Shown: positions 37,817 to 46,917, counted from the first letter of the stretch. The stretch: DNA of 64,000 nucleotides from Rhizobium lusitanum (GCF_014189535.1 NZ_CP050308.1:2083501-2147500); one strand, 5' to 3'. Notes: generated from the letters alone by a model not told the origin. Translations and numbers: made by a program.

Positions 37817-38775
37817 GGCTTACTAGCCTCTTGTTTCGACGGCACGCCGGCTTTTGCCAACCATTCGCCGCTCTCCGCTATCGTCAATTCGCTCTCGATC
37901 ACGACGTTCGCCGGCATCGCGAAGAGTTGCGGCGTAAAGAAGCTCGTATCCCAGAGCGGAGCGCCGGCAGCAGCAGGCGAGAGAAGGATGACCTGCATAC
38001 CGTCGATACGCGGGATGCTGTCGATGGAAGTGTCGCCTGCAATAGCAGCCTGACTTGCTGGGGCACCGTAATGCCACCAGGCCTCGTCGGTCCCATCCTC
38101 CACCAGCGTCACGCACCGCGCCATGTCGACGATGAACCTGTTGGGCTGGCGTCCGCCCGGCAGGGTTTCACCCAGCGCCGCCTGGATCAGCGTGAAGAGG
38201 TGACAGCAATTGGCGATGTTTTCATAGCGCAGCCGGAAGCCCCGCTGACTAGGCTGGTGCAGGACGATCAGCTCATCACTGCTGCAGAGAAACATCTGGC
38301 GCACCCAGGCGGCACCCGGCGTGTGATCCTGCAGGTCGTGAAGCTGCTGCATGAGGCCCGCATTTTCTGCAGCAAGCTTGCGCTCCTCAGGCATCATGGC
38401 AAGATGCGAGACGACCGACTGACCGACAAGCTGGAAAGCCTCCAGCAATTGCTGCTGCCGGGGGCTAAGCGGCTTGCGACTTGCAAACCCGCGATGGATC
38501 TGCGGCAGCCAGGCAAGGTAAAGCTCCCACACCGCCGGACCGCTGCGCTCCGGCGCACCACCCGTTTCGGCAATGGTGCCCAGCATATTCGCAAGGATCG
38601 CGGCACCCGGAGGCGGCAGGCCGCGCAGTTCGCGCGCCGCCCGCGACACGATCTTCGGCTGCGCCTTGGCACTCGCATAAAAGGCCTGCGCCGCCTCGTT
38701 GAAGCGCGCATCGACGCGACCGCCGCCATACACACGGCAGGCGGTCAGGAGATTGGTCAGGGCTGCATCATTCAT
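37687..38775 (-). CDS. Unrecognised protein; 3' end overlaps the MBL gene
   Basis: 362 residues, no signal peptide or membrane segment, Leu/Ala-rich and probably helical in the first 200 residues. I do not recognise the family. The last 44 codons lie inside the MBL coding region, an unusually long overlap. In the MBL frame a TAG TAA pair stands at 37820-37825, where this gene would be expected to end. A lost base in this gene near its 3' end would explain that, but a natural overlap cannot be excluded. Probably co-transcribed with the MBL gene. Confidence 0.6.
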   Translation of the reverse strand: MNDAALTNLLTACRVYGGGRVDARFNEAAQAFYASAKAQPKIVSRAARELRGLPPPGAAILANMLGTIAETGGAPERSGPAVWELYLAWLPQIHRGFASRKPLSPRQQQLLEAFQLVGQSVVSHLAMMPEERKLAAENAGLMQQLHDLQDHTPGAAWVRQMFLCSSDELIVLHQPSQRGFRLRYENIANCCHLFTLIQAALGETLPGGRQPNRFIVDMARCVTLVEDGTDEAWWHYGAPASQAAIAGDTSIDSIPRIDGMQVILLSPAAAGAPLWDTSFFTPQLFAMPANVVIESELTIAESGEWLAKAGVPSKQEASKPWQKHPAPAKSRTPIIRGPFPIISTAYGFSIPKASSRGAFSTS

Positions 38776-38905
38776 TCGCGTCTGTCTCGGGGAATCACAT
38801 CGTCACGGCAGTTGGATACAACAATAGCGGACTGTGCTATCAGCGAAATCCCATCCACGTCCGCGACTGCTCACATAGCTGGGCTGTGGCATTTTTGCCC
38901 TTCGG

Positions 38906-38935
38906 CTTGACTTTGCCGCCTGTTTCCTGTTTATC
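38906..38935 (+). promoter_or_regulatory. Candidate housekeeping promoter upstream of the ffh leader
   Basis: CTTGAC (38906-38911) and TTTATC (38930-38935), spaced 18 nt, fit the rhizobial sigma-70 pattern. A transcript would begin near 38942. Prediction by eye. Confidence 0.45.
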
Positions 38936-38941
38936 CGCGCT

Positions 38942-39050
38942 CATCTGCGACGAGCACAAGCCTCCGAGCCACCGACCGGGACCCTACAAGGTATAAAGAG
39001 ATCCCGGAGGTCAACACCCGACAGCGCGTCGCGCCCTCGGGTGCTTTTTG
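38942..39050 (+). ncRNA. Candidate small RNA or attenuating leader before ffh
   Basis: About 110 nt from the predicted start to a terminator. It contains one hairpin (CCGGGA at 38976-38981 with TCCCGG at 39002-39007) and a terminator hairpin. No ORF. It sits 140 nt before ffh. It could be a free-standing sRNA or a conditional leader. It lacks the conserved 4.5S core (no GGAAG/AGCAGCC), so it is not called SRP RNA. Confidence 0.4.
39015..39048 (+). terminator. Intrinsic terminator upstream of ffh
   Basis: CACCCGA / TCGGGTG, with an inner GCGCG/CGCGC helix, followed by CTTTTTG. It would end transcription about 140 nt before ffh. Confidence 0.65.
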
Positions 39051-39189
39051 GCTATGCGTCTTGTTTTCGTCATGGAAAAGCACGACGTTTTCGGGCGATG
39101 AACTGCGCATGTCCCTTTTGAGGTAAAGCCGAGAAAGATAAGGCATAGGCGCAAATCAAAAGCCCTAAGCGATCGATAAGGAAGAAACG

Positions 39190-40755
39190 ATGTTTGAAAA
39201 CCTCCAGGACCGTCTTGGTTCCATTCTGAATGGACTGACAGGCCGCGGTGCGCTCTCGGAAGCCGATGTTTCCGCAGCGCTGCGCGAGGTTCGCCGCGCG
39301 CTGCTGGAAGCCGACGTGGCGCTGGATGTCGTACGCTCCTTTACCGACCGCGTCCGCGAAAAGGCCGTCGGCGCCGGGATCCTGAAATCGATCAAGCCCG
39401 GCCAGATGGTCGTCAAAATCGTCCATGACGAGCTGATCGAGATGCTCGGCGGCGAAGGTGTCGGCATCGATCTCAACGCGCCGGCCCCGGTCGTCGTCAT
39501 GATGGTCGGTCTGCAGGGCTCGGGCAAGACCACCACGTCAGCCAAGATCGCCCACCGCCTGACCAGCCGCGACCGCAAGAAGGTCCTGATGGCCTCGCTC
39601 GACACGCGCCGTCCGGCAGCACAGGAGCAGTTGCGCCAGCTCGGCGTCCAGGCGGGTATCGACACGCTGCCGATCATCGCCGGCCAGTCGCCGACCGATA
39701 TCGCCGCCCGCGCCGTGCAGGCTGCCAAGCTCGGCGGCCATGACGTCGTCATCCTCGATACCGCCGGCCGTACGCATATCGACGAGCCGCTCATGGTCGA
39801 GATGGCGGATATCAAGAAGCGGTCCAATCCGCACGAAATCCTGCTGGTCGCGGATTCGCTGACCGGTCAGGACGCCGTCAACCTCGCCCGCAATTTCGAC
39901 GAACGCGTCGGGATCACCGGCCTCGTGCTGACCCGCATGGACGGCGACGGCCGCGGCGGTGCCGCTCTTTCGATGCGCGCCGTCACCGGCAAGCCGATCA
40001 AGCTGATCGGCGTCGGCGAAAAGATGGGCGAGCTGGAAGAATTCCATCCCCGCCGTATCGCCGATCGTATCCTTGGCATGGGCGATATCGTTTCGCTGGT
40101 CGAGAAGGCAGCCGAGAACATCGACGCCGAGAAGGCAGCCGCCATGGCCGCCAAGATGGCCAAGGGCAAGTTCGACCTGAACGACCTCGCAGACCAGCTC
40201 GGCCAGATGCAGAAGATGGGCGGCATGGGTGGCATCATGGGGATGATGCCCGGCATGTCCGGCATGAAGGACAAAATGGCCGCCGCCGGTCTCGACGACC
40301 GCCTGTTCAAGCGCCAGATGGCCATCATCTCCTCGATGACCAAGGCAGAGCGCGCCAATCCCGACCTGCTCAAGCATTCCCGCAAGAAGCGTATCGCTAG
40401 CGGCTCCGGCACCGACGCCTCCGACATCAACAAGCTTCTGAAGATGCACCGCCAGATGGCGGACATGATGAAGATGATGGGCGGCAAGGGCAAAGGCGGC
40501 ATGATGAAGCAGATGATGGGCGGCCTTGCCGGCAAGATGGGTCTGGGCGGCGGCATGGGTGGCATGCCCGACCTGTCGAACATGGATCCCAAGCAGCTCG
40601 AAGCCCTGCAGAAGCAGGCAGAGGCCGCCGGTCTCGGCCGTCCAGGCGGCATGCCGGGCCTTGGCGGCGGCGGATTGCCAGGTCTGGGCGGCGCCAAGCT
40701 GCCGGGCCTCGGTAGTGGTTTCCCCGGCCTGCCCGGTTTGCCGAAGAAGAAGTGA
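39190..40755 (+). CDS. ffh: Signal recognition particle protein Ffh (SRP54)
   Basis: 521 residues. The N domain MFENLQDRLGSILNGLTGRG is followed by the GTPase with GLQGSGKTTTSAKIA, DTAGRTHID and TRMDGDGRGG, then a Met-rich M domain that binds 4.5S RNA and signal peptides (MGGMGGIMGMMPGMSG and onward). The last 90 residues are Gly/Pro/Met-rich repeats. AAGGAAG precedes the ATG. It heads the ffh-chorismate mutase-rpsP-rimM-trmD run. Its partner FtsY is the broken gene at 28952-30472. Confidence 0.97.
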   Translation: MFENLQDRLGSILNGLTGRGALSEADVSAALREVRRALLEADVALDVVRSFTDRVREKAVGAGILKSIKPGQMVVKIVHDELIEMLGGEGVGIDLNAPAPVVVMMVGLQGSGKTTTSAKIAHRLTSRDRKKVLMASLDTRRPAAQEQLRQLGVQAGIDTLPIIAGQSPTDIAARAVQAAKLGGHDVVILDTAGRTHIDEPLMVEMADIKKRSNPHEILLVADSLTGQDAVNLARNFDERVGITGLVLTRMDGDGRGGAALSMRAVTGKPIKLIGVGEKMGELEEFHPRRIADRILGMGDIVSLVEKAAENIDAEKAAAMAAKMAKGKFDLNDLADQLGQMQKMGGMGGIMGMMPGMSGMKDKMAAAGLDDRLFKRQMAIISSMTKAERANPDLLKHSRKKRIASGSGTDASDINKLLKMHRQMADMMKMMGGKGKGGMMKQMMGGLAGKMGLGGGMGGMPDLSNMDPKQLEALQKQAEAAGLGRPGGMPGLGGGGLPGLGGAKLPGLGSGFPGLPGLPKKK

Positions 40756-40773
40756 GAAGGATCGTAAAACCCC

Positions 40774-41082
40774 ATGATTGATCCGGACATCAAAGCCCAA
40801 TTGGGCAACTACCGCCAGTCGATCGATAATATCGATGCCGCACTGGTGCACATGCTGGCCGAACGCTTCCGCTGTACCAAAGAGGTCGGCGTGCTGAAGG
40901 CCAAATACAATTTGCCGCCGGCCGACCCGGCGCGCGAGGAATTCCAGATCGAACGCCTGCGCCACCTGGCAAAGGACGCCAATCTGGACCCGGATTTCGC
41001 CGAGAAGTTCTTGAACTTCGTCATCAAGGAAGTCATCCGGCATCATGAACAGATCGCTGCTGATCTCAGCAACGTCAAGTAA
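40774..41082 (+). CDS. Chorismate mutase (AroQ type)
   Basis: 102 residues, an all-helical AroQ fold: YRQSIDNIDAALVHMLAERFRCTKEVGVLKAKYNLPPADPAREEFQIERLRHLA, with the conserved Arg, Lys and Glu that hold chorismate. Converts chorismate to prephenate for Phe/Tyr synthesis. It lies 18 nt after ffh and 48 nt before rpsP; this placement between ffh and rpsP is usual in rhizobia. Confidence 0.9.
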   Translation: MIDPDIKAQLGNYRQSIDNIDAALVHMLAERFRCTKEVGVLKAKYNLPPADPAREEFQIERLRHLAKDANLDPDFAEKFLNFVIKEVIRHHEQIAADLSNVK

Positions 41083-41130
41083 ACATACCGCCCCAGAAAG
41101 CGGTTACAAAAAGCCTAAGGAGTAAGAAAC

Positions 41131-41493
41131 ATGGCACTGAAAATTCGTCTCGCCCGCGGTGGTTCCAAGAAGCGCCCGTATTACCACGTTGTTATCGCCG
41201 ACGCCCGTTCGCCGCGCGATGGCCGCTTCCTCGAGAAGGTCGGTTCCTGGAACCCGATGCTTGCCAAGGACGATGCCAAGCGCGTTGAACTCGACGCCGA
41301 CCGCATCAAGCATTGGCTCGACCACGGCGCTCAGCCGACGGACCGCGTTCTGCGCTTCCTCGACGAGGCCGGCGTTGCAAAGCGCGAAGTCAAGAGCAAC
41401 CCGGAAAAGGCAAAGCCGGGCAAGCGCGCCCAGGAACGCGCTGCTGAAAAGGCACAGAAGGCTGCTGACGCCGCCGCTGCTACCGCTGAATAA
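41131..41493 (+). CDS. rpsP: 30S ribosomal protein S16
   Basis: 120 residues. [42 protein letters not shown] is the S16 start. The C terminus carries an Ala/Lys-rich tail (about 35 residues) common in alphaproteobacteria. A strong TAAGGAG site is 8 nt before the ATG. A terminator follows. Confidence 0.98.
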   Translation: MALKIRLARGGSKKRPYYHVVIADARSPRDGRFLEKVGSWNPMLAKDDAKRVELDADRIKHWLDHGAQPTDRVLRFLDEAGVAKREVKSNPEKAKPGKRAQERAAEKAQKAADAAAATAE

Positions 41494-41514
41494 TCAGCCG
41501 TAACGACGATTGGA

Positions 41515-41548
41515 AACGGGTGGCATGGCGACATGCCGCCCGTTTTTT
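41515..41548 (+). terminator. Intrinsic terminator after rpsP
   Basis: AACGGGTGGCAT / ATGCCGCCCGTT stem (one mismatch) with a GGCGAC loop, followed by TTTTTG. It separates rpsP from rimM-trmD, at least partly. Confidence 0.85.
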
Positions 41549-41617
41549 GTTTCCTATTCGTGAGCGTTCACCTTATGAGAGAACGCAATCGATCCTCCGG
41601 CAGTCGGCAACGAGACC

Positions 41618-42190
41618 ATGACGAAACTTGAAAACCCGGTATTGATGGCAACCATCGGCGCCGCGCAGGGCCTGCGGGGCGAAGTGCGCGCCCGCGCCTT
41701 TACCTCCGATCCCACGGCGCTTGGCGATTACGGCCATCTGCACAGCATGGACGGTCGCATCTTCGAAGTGCTGGAAGTCCGCGAGGCCAAGAATGTCGTG
41801 GTCGTGCGTTTCCGCGGCGTCAACGACCGTGATGCCGCCGAGGCGCTGAACGGGCTTGAACTCTATATCGAACGCGACAACCTGCCTGATGACGAGTTGG
41901 AAGAAGACGAGTTCTTCTATGCCGATCTCGAGGGCTTGGAAGCGGTCGACGACAAGGGCACCGGCTACGGCACCGTCAGCGGCGTCTATGATTTCGGCGC
42001 CGGCGATCTCCTGGAGCTTAAGGGGCCGGGCAAGCGCCCGGTGCTGATCCCCTTCTCCGAGGCAGCCGTGCTGGAAATCGACCTCGAAGGCGGCAAGATC
42101 CTGATCGATCCCATGGCCGCCGGCCTGATCGACAGCCCCGACGATTTCACCGGCAAGCCGGAAAAGCCGCCCGGCAAGACGAAGAAGTAA
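41618..42190 (+). CDS. rimM: Ribosome maturation factor RimM
   Basis: 190 residues. The N-terminal RimM domain is [18 protein letters not shown]...[18 protein letters not shown], followed by a PRC-barrel with [19 protein letters not shown] and RPVLIPF. It assists 30S head assembly with S19. It starts 70 nt after the rpsP terminator and ends 24 nt before trmD. Confidence 0.95.
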   Translation: MTKLENPVLMATIGAAQGLRGEVRARAFTSDPTALGDYGHLHSMDGRIFEVLEVREAKNVVVVRFRGVNDRDAAEALNGLELYIERDNLPDDELEEDEFFYADLEGLEAVDDKGTGYGTVSGVYDFGAGDLLELKGPGKRPVLIPFSEAAVLEIDLEGGKILIDPMAAGLIDSPDDFTGKPEKPPGKTKK

Positions 42191-42214
42191 CCACCAATTG
42201 GAAGTGATAAGGCT

Positions 42215-42907
42215 ATGAGTTTCCGGGCGACCATCCTGACGCTCTACCCCGAGATGTTTCCCAGCCATCTCGGCACGTCGCTCGCCGGCAAGGCGATGGA
42301 GCGCGGGCAGTGGGCGCTGGACACCGTGCAGATCCGCGATTTCGCTACCGACAAGCACCGCACCGTCGATGATACGCCGGCCGGCGGCGGCGCCGGCATG
42401 GTGTTGAAGCCGGACGTGCTCGCCCGCGCCATCGACCATGCTTCCGAAAACGACAATCGCCCGCGCCTGCTGATGAGCCCGCGCGGCAAGCCGCTGACGC
42501 AGAAGCGCGTGCGAGAGCTTGCCGCCGGCGACGGCGTCATCATCGTCTGCGGCCGCTTCGAGGGCGTCGACCAGCGGGTGATCGACGGCCGCGATCTCGA
42601 AGAGGTCTCGATCGGCGACTACATTCTCTCCGGCGGCGAGCCGGCAGCACTGATCCTGCTCGACGCCATCGTCCGCATCCTGCCCGGCGTCATGGGCAAC
42701 GATCTCTCCGGCCTGCACGAAAGCTTCGAGGGCGGCATGCTCGAGCACCCGCACTATACCCGCCCCCAAGTCTGGGAAGACCGCGAAATCCCCCCCGTCC
42801 TGACCTCAGGCAACCACGGCGCCATCGCCAAATGGCAAAGGCAGGAAGCCGAGAAGCTGACGAAAGAGCGCCGCCCGGATCTGCTGGAGAAGCAGCCGGA
42901 GAAGTAG
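42215..42907 (+). CDS. trmD: tRNA (guanine37-N1)-methyltransferase
   Basis: 230 residues. SPOUT methyltransferase with the trefoil-knot block [23 protein letters not shown] and the earlier [11 protein letters not shown]. It methylates G37 of tRNAs reading CNN codons, preventing +1 frameshifting. In many bacteria rplS follows directly; here rplS is 5.3 kb further on. The 260 nt downstream contain a short GC hairpin at 42945-42964 (TGCCGCC/GGCGGCA) and no T-run. Confidence 0.97.
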   Translation: MSFRATILTLYPEMFPSHLGTSLAGKAMERGQWALDTVQIRDFATDKHRTVDDTPAGGGAGMVLKPDVLARAIDHASENDNRPRLLMSPRGKPLTQKRVRELAAGDGVIIVCGRFEGVDQRVIDGRDLEEVSIGDYILSGGEPAALILLDAIVRILPGVMGNDLSGLHESFEGGMLEHPHYTRPQVWEDREIPPVLTSGNHGAIAKWQRQEAEKLTKERRPDLLEKQPEK

Positions 42908-43168
42908 CAGCGACAGACTGGACTGCGGGTGCGATGCCATTTGATGCCGCCGCGCTAGGCGGCAGTATGGCTGCTTTGCGCCAGAAGCGGTCACCAGCTT
43001 GTTAGGTTAAACAACCTGTCCGGAAACATGGGGCAAGCCCACTCATGCCATGTGATGGGAATGTTATGATCTCATCTGCGTCAACATGGCTGATGTTGTA
43101 TGCAGCAGTTTTGAGGTAGTGCTCCCTCACGATAAATAGTGTCAAGTAATAGCCTGGAAATATCCGAA

Positions 43169-43276
43169 ATGTGGGATTGGTTCCCTATAGTCTTCTTTCC
43201 GCTCAAGCTTCTCGTGTTAGGCACGGGCATGTTCTTCGCCATCAAGTGGCATCACGATCAAGAGAAGAAGAAATAA
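43169..43276 (+). CDS. Predicted 35-residue single-span membrane protein
   Basis: An ATG at 43169 with GGAAA 10 nt upstream opens a 35-codon frame: MWDWFPIVFFPLKLLVLGTG, then MFFAIKWHHDQEKKK. It has one hydrophobic helix, aromatic residues at the outer end and a charged tail, a typical small membrane protein. I do not know a named family. Single gene between trmD and the phosphotransferase. Confidence 0.55.
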   Translation: MWDWFPIVFFPLKLLVLGTGMFFAIKWHHDQEKKK

Positions 43277-43357
43277 CGAAACCAGCGGACCGTAAGCGCC
43301 CGCCGATTTAGTCCACTTAGGGCCAACAGCTGTCATCCAAACCCAAGGACATCGCCA

Positions 43358-44092
43358 ATGGGATGGGAAGCACTCGGGCAATGGGGTGAAGACGCCGCTC
43401 GCATCGAACCACTCATTGGTGGGGTTGCCAACGACGTATGGAGCGTTCGCGTCAACGGGCAGATCGCGGTCGGTCGCCTCGGTTCCAGGACTGACGCTGA
43501 TCTCGCATGGGAAACCGAGCTGCTCCAACACCTCGACCGTGAAGGTATGACCGTTCCAGCGCCGATCCCGACAACTGACGGGCGGCTGTTCGTGGACGGT
43601 CTGGTGGTGATGAGATACATGGAGGGCGGACCGCCCGAGACAGCAACCGACTGGCGTCGCGTCGCCGAAACGCTCCGCGAGCTGCATCGGTTGACGCATG
43701 GCTGGCCACAGCGCCCCGGTTGGCGATCATCGACCGACCTCCTCCATGCCGAAACCGGAACGAGGATCAACCTTGCCGCGATGCCGCCCGAGGGCGTCAT
43801 TCGATGTCGTGCAGCATGGGCACGGCTCATCGGGCGTCAGACATGCGTTGTCCACGGAACCCCCAACAATCCTGGCAATGTTCTCATGACAGCAGATCGG
43901 GTCGCGTTGATCGACTGGGATGAGTCACATGTCGACGTCCCCGACCTTGACCTCGTGCTGCCTGGCAACGCTGCCGATCTTGACGACGGCGCGCATGACA
44001 TCGCCGCGCAAGCGTCAGCCGCGTGGGAAGCCGCCGTTTGCTGGCAGGACGAGTACGCAGTCAAGCGGCTTGCCGAAGTTCGAGCGGTCTAA
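43358..44092 (+). CDS. Aminoglycoside phosphotransferase-like kinase with altered catalytic loop
   Basis: 244 residues of the APH/choline-kinase fold. The catalytic loop reads VVHGTPNNPGNVLM, with Thr where HGD normally carries the catalytic Asp. The metal-binding IDWDESHVDVPDLDL is intact. It may be a pseudo-enzyme or a point mutant. It may be unrelated to resistance, since many family members phosphorylate cell metabolites. The ATG at 43358 has no strong SD sequence. Confidence 0.78.
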   Translation: MGWEALGQWGEDAARIEPLIGGVANDVWSVRVNGQIAVGRLGSRTDADLAWETELLQHLDREGMTVPAPIPTTDGRLFVDGLVVMRYMEGGPPETATDWRRVAETLRELHRLTHGWPQRPGWRSSTDLLHAETGTRINLAAMPPEGVIRCRAAWARLIGRQTCVVHGTPNNPGNVLMTADRVALIDWDESHVDVPDLDLVLPGNAADLDDGAHDIAAQASAAWEAAVCWQDEYAVKRLAEVRAV

Positions 44093-44200
44093 GCAGTTTT
44101 GGCGGATAGACGGGCCATATCCATGCCTGAGCCTCCGGTGACCACACTGCACCAGAAGCAATCGCTCTCAATCGCGGAGCTGACAGCGTGTCCAGACGAA

Positions 44201-44590
44201 CTATGCCGGCGGCAATTCGAAGCCGTTCGGCAGTGAAATCCAGATGACAGTTTGCGCCTCCGGGGAATGACGTGACAGATGACCCTTGCCATGTGTGTCC
44301 TCCACCAACACGAAGCTCCCCGCCGGAACGTGGCGCACTTCTCCGTCGCTCGTCTCGTAGTCGACCGAGCCATCCAGCCTGACCGTAAGCACCGGCTCCG
44401 GGACCTTATGCCAAGCGACCTCGCGCATGCCGGCCGGGATGTGGGTGAGGCGGACGCGGGACGCCGGATAACTGGCCGTAACATCGAACTGGATGGCATC
44501 GGGGTGCACCGACGTCTTCGTCGTTGGCAATTCGATTTCGTCGAAATGCGACTCGCCATCGGGGGTGGCATAGATGCGCAGGCACTTCAT
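44201..44590 (-). CDS. Small cupin-domain protein
   Basis: 129 residues with a beta-barrel pattern. VSH-type cupin blocks are THIPAGMREVAWHKVPEPVLTVRLDGSVDYETSDGE and VRHVPAGSFVLVEDTHGKGHLSRHSPEAQTVIWISL, with His and Glu that could bind a metal. The role is unknown. Convergent with the phosphotransferase gene; nothing in the 181 nt upstream is recognisable. Confidence 0.75.
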   Translation of the reverse strand: MKCLRIYATPDGESHFDEIELPTTKTSVHPDAIQFDVTASYPASRVRLTHIPAGMREVAWHKVPEPVLTVRLDGSVDYETSDGEVRHVPAGSFVLVEDTHGKGHLSRHSPEAQTVIWISLPNGFELPPA

Positions 44591-44771
44591 TGCGGCTAGC
44601 TCCTATGGGTTCGCCATACTGAAACGAGGCATGCCTACCATAAAGGAGGTGGGGTAGAAGCAAGAGTCCCCTTAGAGCCGATTGCAGCCGTTCAGCATAT
44701 CAAGAAGCTCGGACTTTCAGGTAGTCTGCACCTGTGCGGCCTGTTCACCGCTGACAACGCCTGGCTAAGCC

Positions 44772-45233
44772 CTATTCATCCAACGGAAGAGCCATCCCAT
44801 GCTTGATCGTCTTGAGCGCGATCAGGCTTTTGTACTTACGCACAAGCTCTTGCTGATCTGTCATCATCCGCTCAATGAAGGCGTTGTACTCATCAATATC
44901 CCGCACCGCTACCGACAACACAAGGTCCGTGTCGCCGGTGACGTACCAGCATGATTGGACTTCCGGCGCCTGGATAAGCCAACGTTGGAAAGCTTCAAGA
45001 TTGTGGCGATACTCGTTTTGTATCTCGATCTCGACCAAAATCCTGAGATTCCGACTGACGGCGGCAGGACTGACAACAGCGATGATCCGGTCGATCACGC
45101 CCTCGCGTTTAAGCTTGCTGATACGCCGCTCGACTGCGGAAGGCGAAAGATTGACGGCTTGCGCGATGGCTTTCGCCGGCTGGTCAGCGTTGTCCTGCAG
45201 GATCAACAGAATTTCGCGATCTTTCTCATCCAC
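44772..45233 (-). CDS. Lrp/AsnC family transcriptional regulator
   Basis: 153 residues. The N-terminal HTH is MDEKDREILLILQDNADQPAKAIAQAVNLSPSAVERRISKLKREGVIDR, then the RAM effector domain with VEIEIQNEYRHNLEAFQRWL and CWYVTGDTDLVLSVAVRDIDEYNAFIERM. Such proteins sense amino acids. It is divergent from a PLP-dependent lyase/dehydratase gene with 100 nt between, so it probably controls that gene. Confidence 0.9.
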   Translation of the reverse strand: MDEKDREILLILQDNADQPAKAIAQAVNLSPSAVERRISKLKREGVIDRIIAVVSPAAVSRNLRILVEIEIQNEYRHNLEAFQRWLIQAPEVQSCWYVTGDTDLVLSVAVRDIDEYNAFIERMMTDQQELVRKYKSLIALKTIKHGMALPLDE

Positions 45234-45333
45234 GCGTATTTCTCCCGAACATGTGGCCCTCTATACGGAAGAACAGCGCAGTTACGGTGAAGATCGATGA
45301 TTTTCCGCGTCAATCAGATCTATCATCGCCCTC

Positions 45334-46326
45334 ATGACAAAACAATCTCAGCTATCCTCTTCGAATATTTTCGATGCCAGACGTCGGATCGATCCGATCT
45401 TCCTGAACTCGGCGGTGCTCACCGACGCTACACTCGGCCTGACGCTCGCGGCCAAGGATGAGACGGATAATCCAATCCGTTGCTTCAAAGGCAGGGGAAC
45501 CGGTTACTATCTGGCGTGCACAAGCGCGGAGAGAGGACCGCTGGTCACAGCGTCGGCAGGCAATTTTGGCCAGGGGCTCGCCTATGGTGCGGCAAAATTG
45601 GGCCGCGAGTTGACTGTATTTGCCAGCCTTTCCGCAAACCCGCTAAAGATCGAGGCTATGCGCAGGCTCGGGGCGGAGGTCATTCTGTTTGGGGATGACT
45701 TCGACGCAGCGAAAGCAAGAGCCCGGGAATACGCCTCAGAAAGAGGGGCAACGTTCGTGGAGGATGGCGCAAGCGCCAGCATCGCGGAAGGTGCCGGAAC
45801 GATCGCGGCGGAACTCACCGAGGCATTCGGCAATATCGATGCGATCTTTGTGCCGCTCGGAAATGGTGCGCTGGCAGCAGGGATTGGCTGCTGGTTCAAG
45901 ACGGCGTCGCCCGCCACCAAAGTCATCGCTGTCGCCGCGAAAGGTGCTCCCTGCATGCAGCTTTCATGGCAGGCAGGCCACCCCGTTCCAACAGATAAGG
46001 CGACGACGATCGCGGATGGGATCGCTGTACGCGATCCGGTTCCGGTTGCCGTCGATTGGCTGGCCACGACGATCGATGACATCGTGCTTGTCGACGATGC
46101 CTGCATCGTCGATGCCATGCGGTTCGCGCATTCCAGATGGAATCGGCTCGTTGAACCGGCAGGCGTTGCGGGGCTGGCCGGTGTTTTGGCAACGGCCGCG
46201 ACCATGCAGGACGCTCGGGTCGCAACGATACTGTGCGGAGCAAATCTTACGCCAGAGCAAATTGCCCAGTGGCTGCCAGAGGAAGCGGCTCGAGCCGCCT
46301 CAAGCTGGTTCACCGAACCTGCCTGA
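45334..46326 (+). CDS. PLP-dependent enzyme, threonine dehydratase-like
   Basis: 330 residues of fold type II. The PLP lysine is in CFKGRGTGYY (about residue 49). SAGNFGQGLAYGAAKLG matches the asparagine loop, and VPLGNGALAAGIGCW the glycine-rich phosphate loop. It may deaminate threonine, serine or a related amino acid. The divergent Lrp/AsnC regulator supports an amino-acid catabolic role. The ATG at 45334 follows a weak SD. Confidence 0.88.
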   Translation: MTKQSQLSSSNIFDARRRIDPIFLNSAVLTDATLGLTLAAKDETDNPIRCFKGRGTGYYLACTSAERGPLVTASAGNFGQGLAYGAAKLGRELTVFASLSANPLKIEAMRRLGAEVILFGDDFDAAKARAREYASERGATFVEDGASASIAEGAGTIAAELTEAFGNIDAIFVPLGNGALAAGIGCWFKTASPATKVIAVAAKGAPCMQLSWQAGHPVPTDKATTIADGIAVRDPVPVAVDWLATTIDDIVLVDDACIVDAMRFAHSRWNRLVEPAGVAGLAGVLATAATMQDARVATILCGANLTPEQIAQWLPEEAARAASSWFTEPA

Positions 46327-46329
46327 ACG

Positions 46330-46917
46330 TTATTCGAAGCCCGTTTTGTCCTTCTCGGTGATATCCCTGATGACTCTGCAAGGAACACCGGCTGCAATCA
46401 CACCTGCGGGAATGTCCTTGGTCACGACGCTACCCGAACCGATGACTGCGCCGTCGCCTATGGTCACGCCCTGATTGATGTGAACGCCGGCGCCGATCCA
46501 TACCCGGTTGCCGATCTTCACCGGCTTTGCGTAGCAGCCTCCAGCTGCGCGTTCGGAAGCGTCGATGGCATGGTTGGAGGTGTAAATGCCCACGCGAGGC
46601 CCGAACAGGACGTCATCACCAATCTCGATGCCGCCGCCGTCCAACATCACGCAGTCGAAGTTGGCATAGAAATTATTGCCGACGACAATGTTCCGGCCGA
46701 ACTCGCAACGGAACGTCGGCTCGAAATGAACACTCTTGCCAATCGCCCCCAACAACTCGCGCAATATGCTTTCTCTTTCAGCCGATGTTTTTCCGAAACT
46801 GGCATTGTAATCATTGGTCAGAAAAACGGCTTCTTCGCGCGCCTTGATCAATTCCGGCGTCAGGTCATTGTACATCCTGCCCGAGCGGATGATTTCGAAC
46901 TGGTCAGCGAGTGTCAT
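46330..46917 (-). CDS. Sugar O-acetyltransferase (LacA/Maa/NodL-like hexapeptide family)
   Basis: 195 residues. An N-terminal Maa domain (MTLADQFEIIRSGRMYNDLTPELIKAREEA) is followed by a left-handed beta-helix: FRCEFGRNIVVGNNFYANFDCVMLDGGGIEIGDDV, the GPRVGIYTSNHAID His motif and IGNRVWIGAGVHINQGVTIGDGAVIGSGSVVTKDI. It acetylates maltose, galactoside or an unknown sugar. The start at 46917 has GGAGA upstream. Tail-to-tail with the PLP enzyme, 3 nt apart. Confidence 0.9.
   Translation of the reverse strand: MTLADQFEIIRSGRMYNDLTPELIKAREEAVFLTNDYNASFGKTSAERESILRELLGAIGKSVHFEPTFRCEFGRNIVVGNNFYANFDCVMLDGGGIEIGDDVLFGPRVGIYTSNHAIDASERAAGGCYAKPVKIGNRVWIGAGVHINQGVTIGDGAVIGSGSVVTKDIPAGVIAAGVPCRVIRDITEKDKTGFE

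Noticed and set aside
38942..39050. 4.5S SRP RNA next to ffh
   Set aside because: The conserved GGAAG...AGCAGCC core is absent on both strands; kept only as an unnamed RNA candidate.
39538..41046. 502-codon minus-strand ORF opposite ffh and chorismate mutase
   Set aside because: His/Gly-rich by complement of the Met-rich M domain; it has no domain and no ribosome-binding site and is a shadow.
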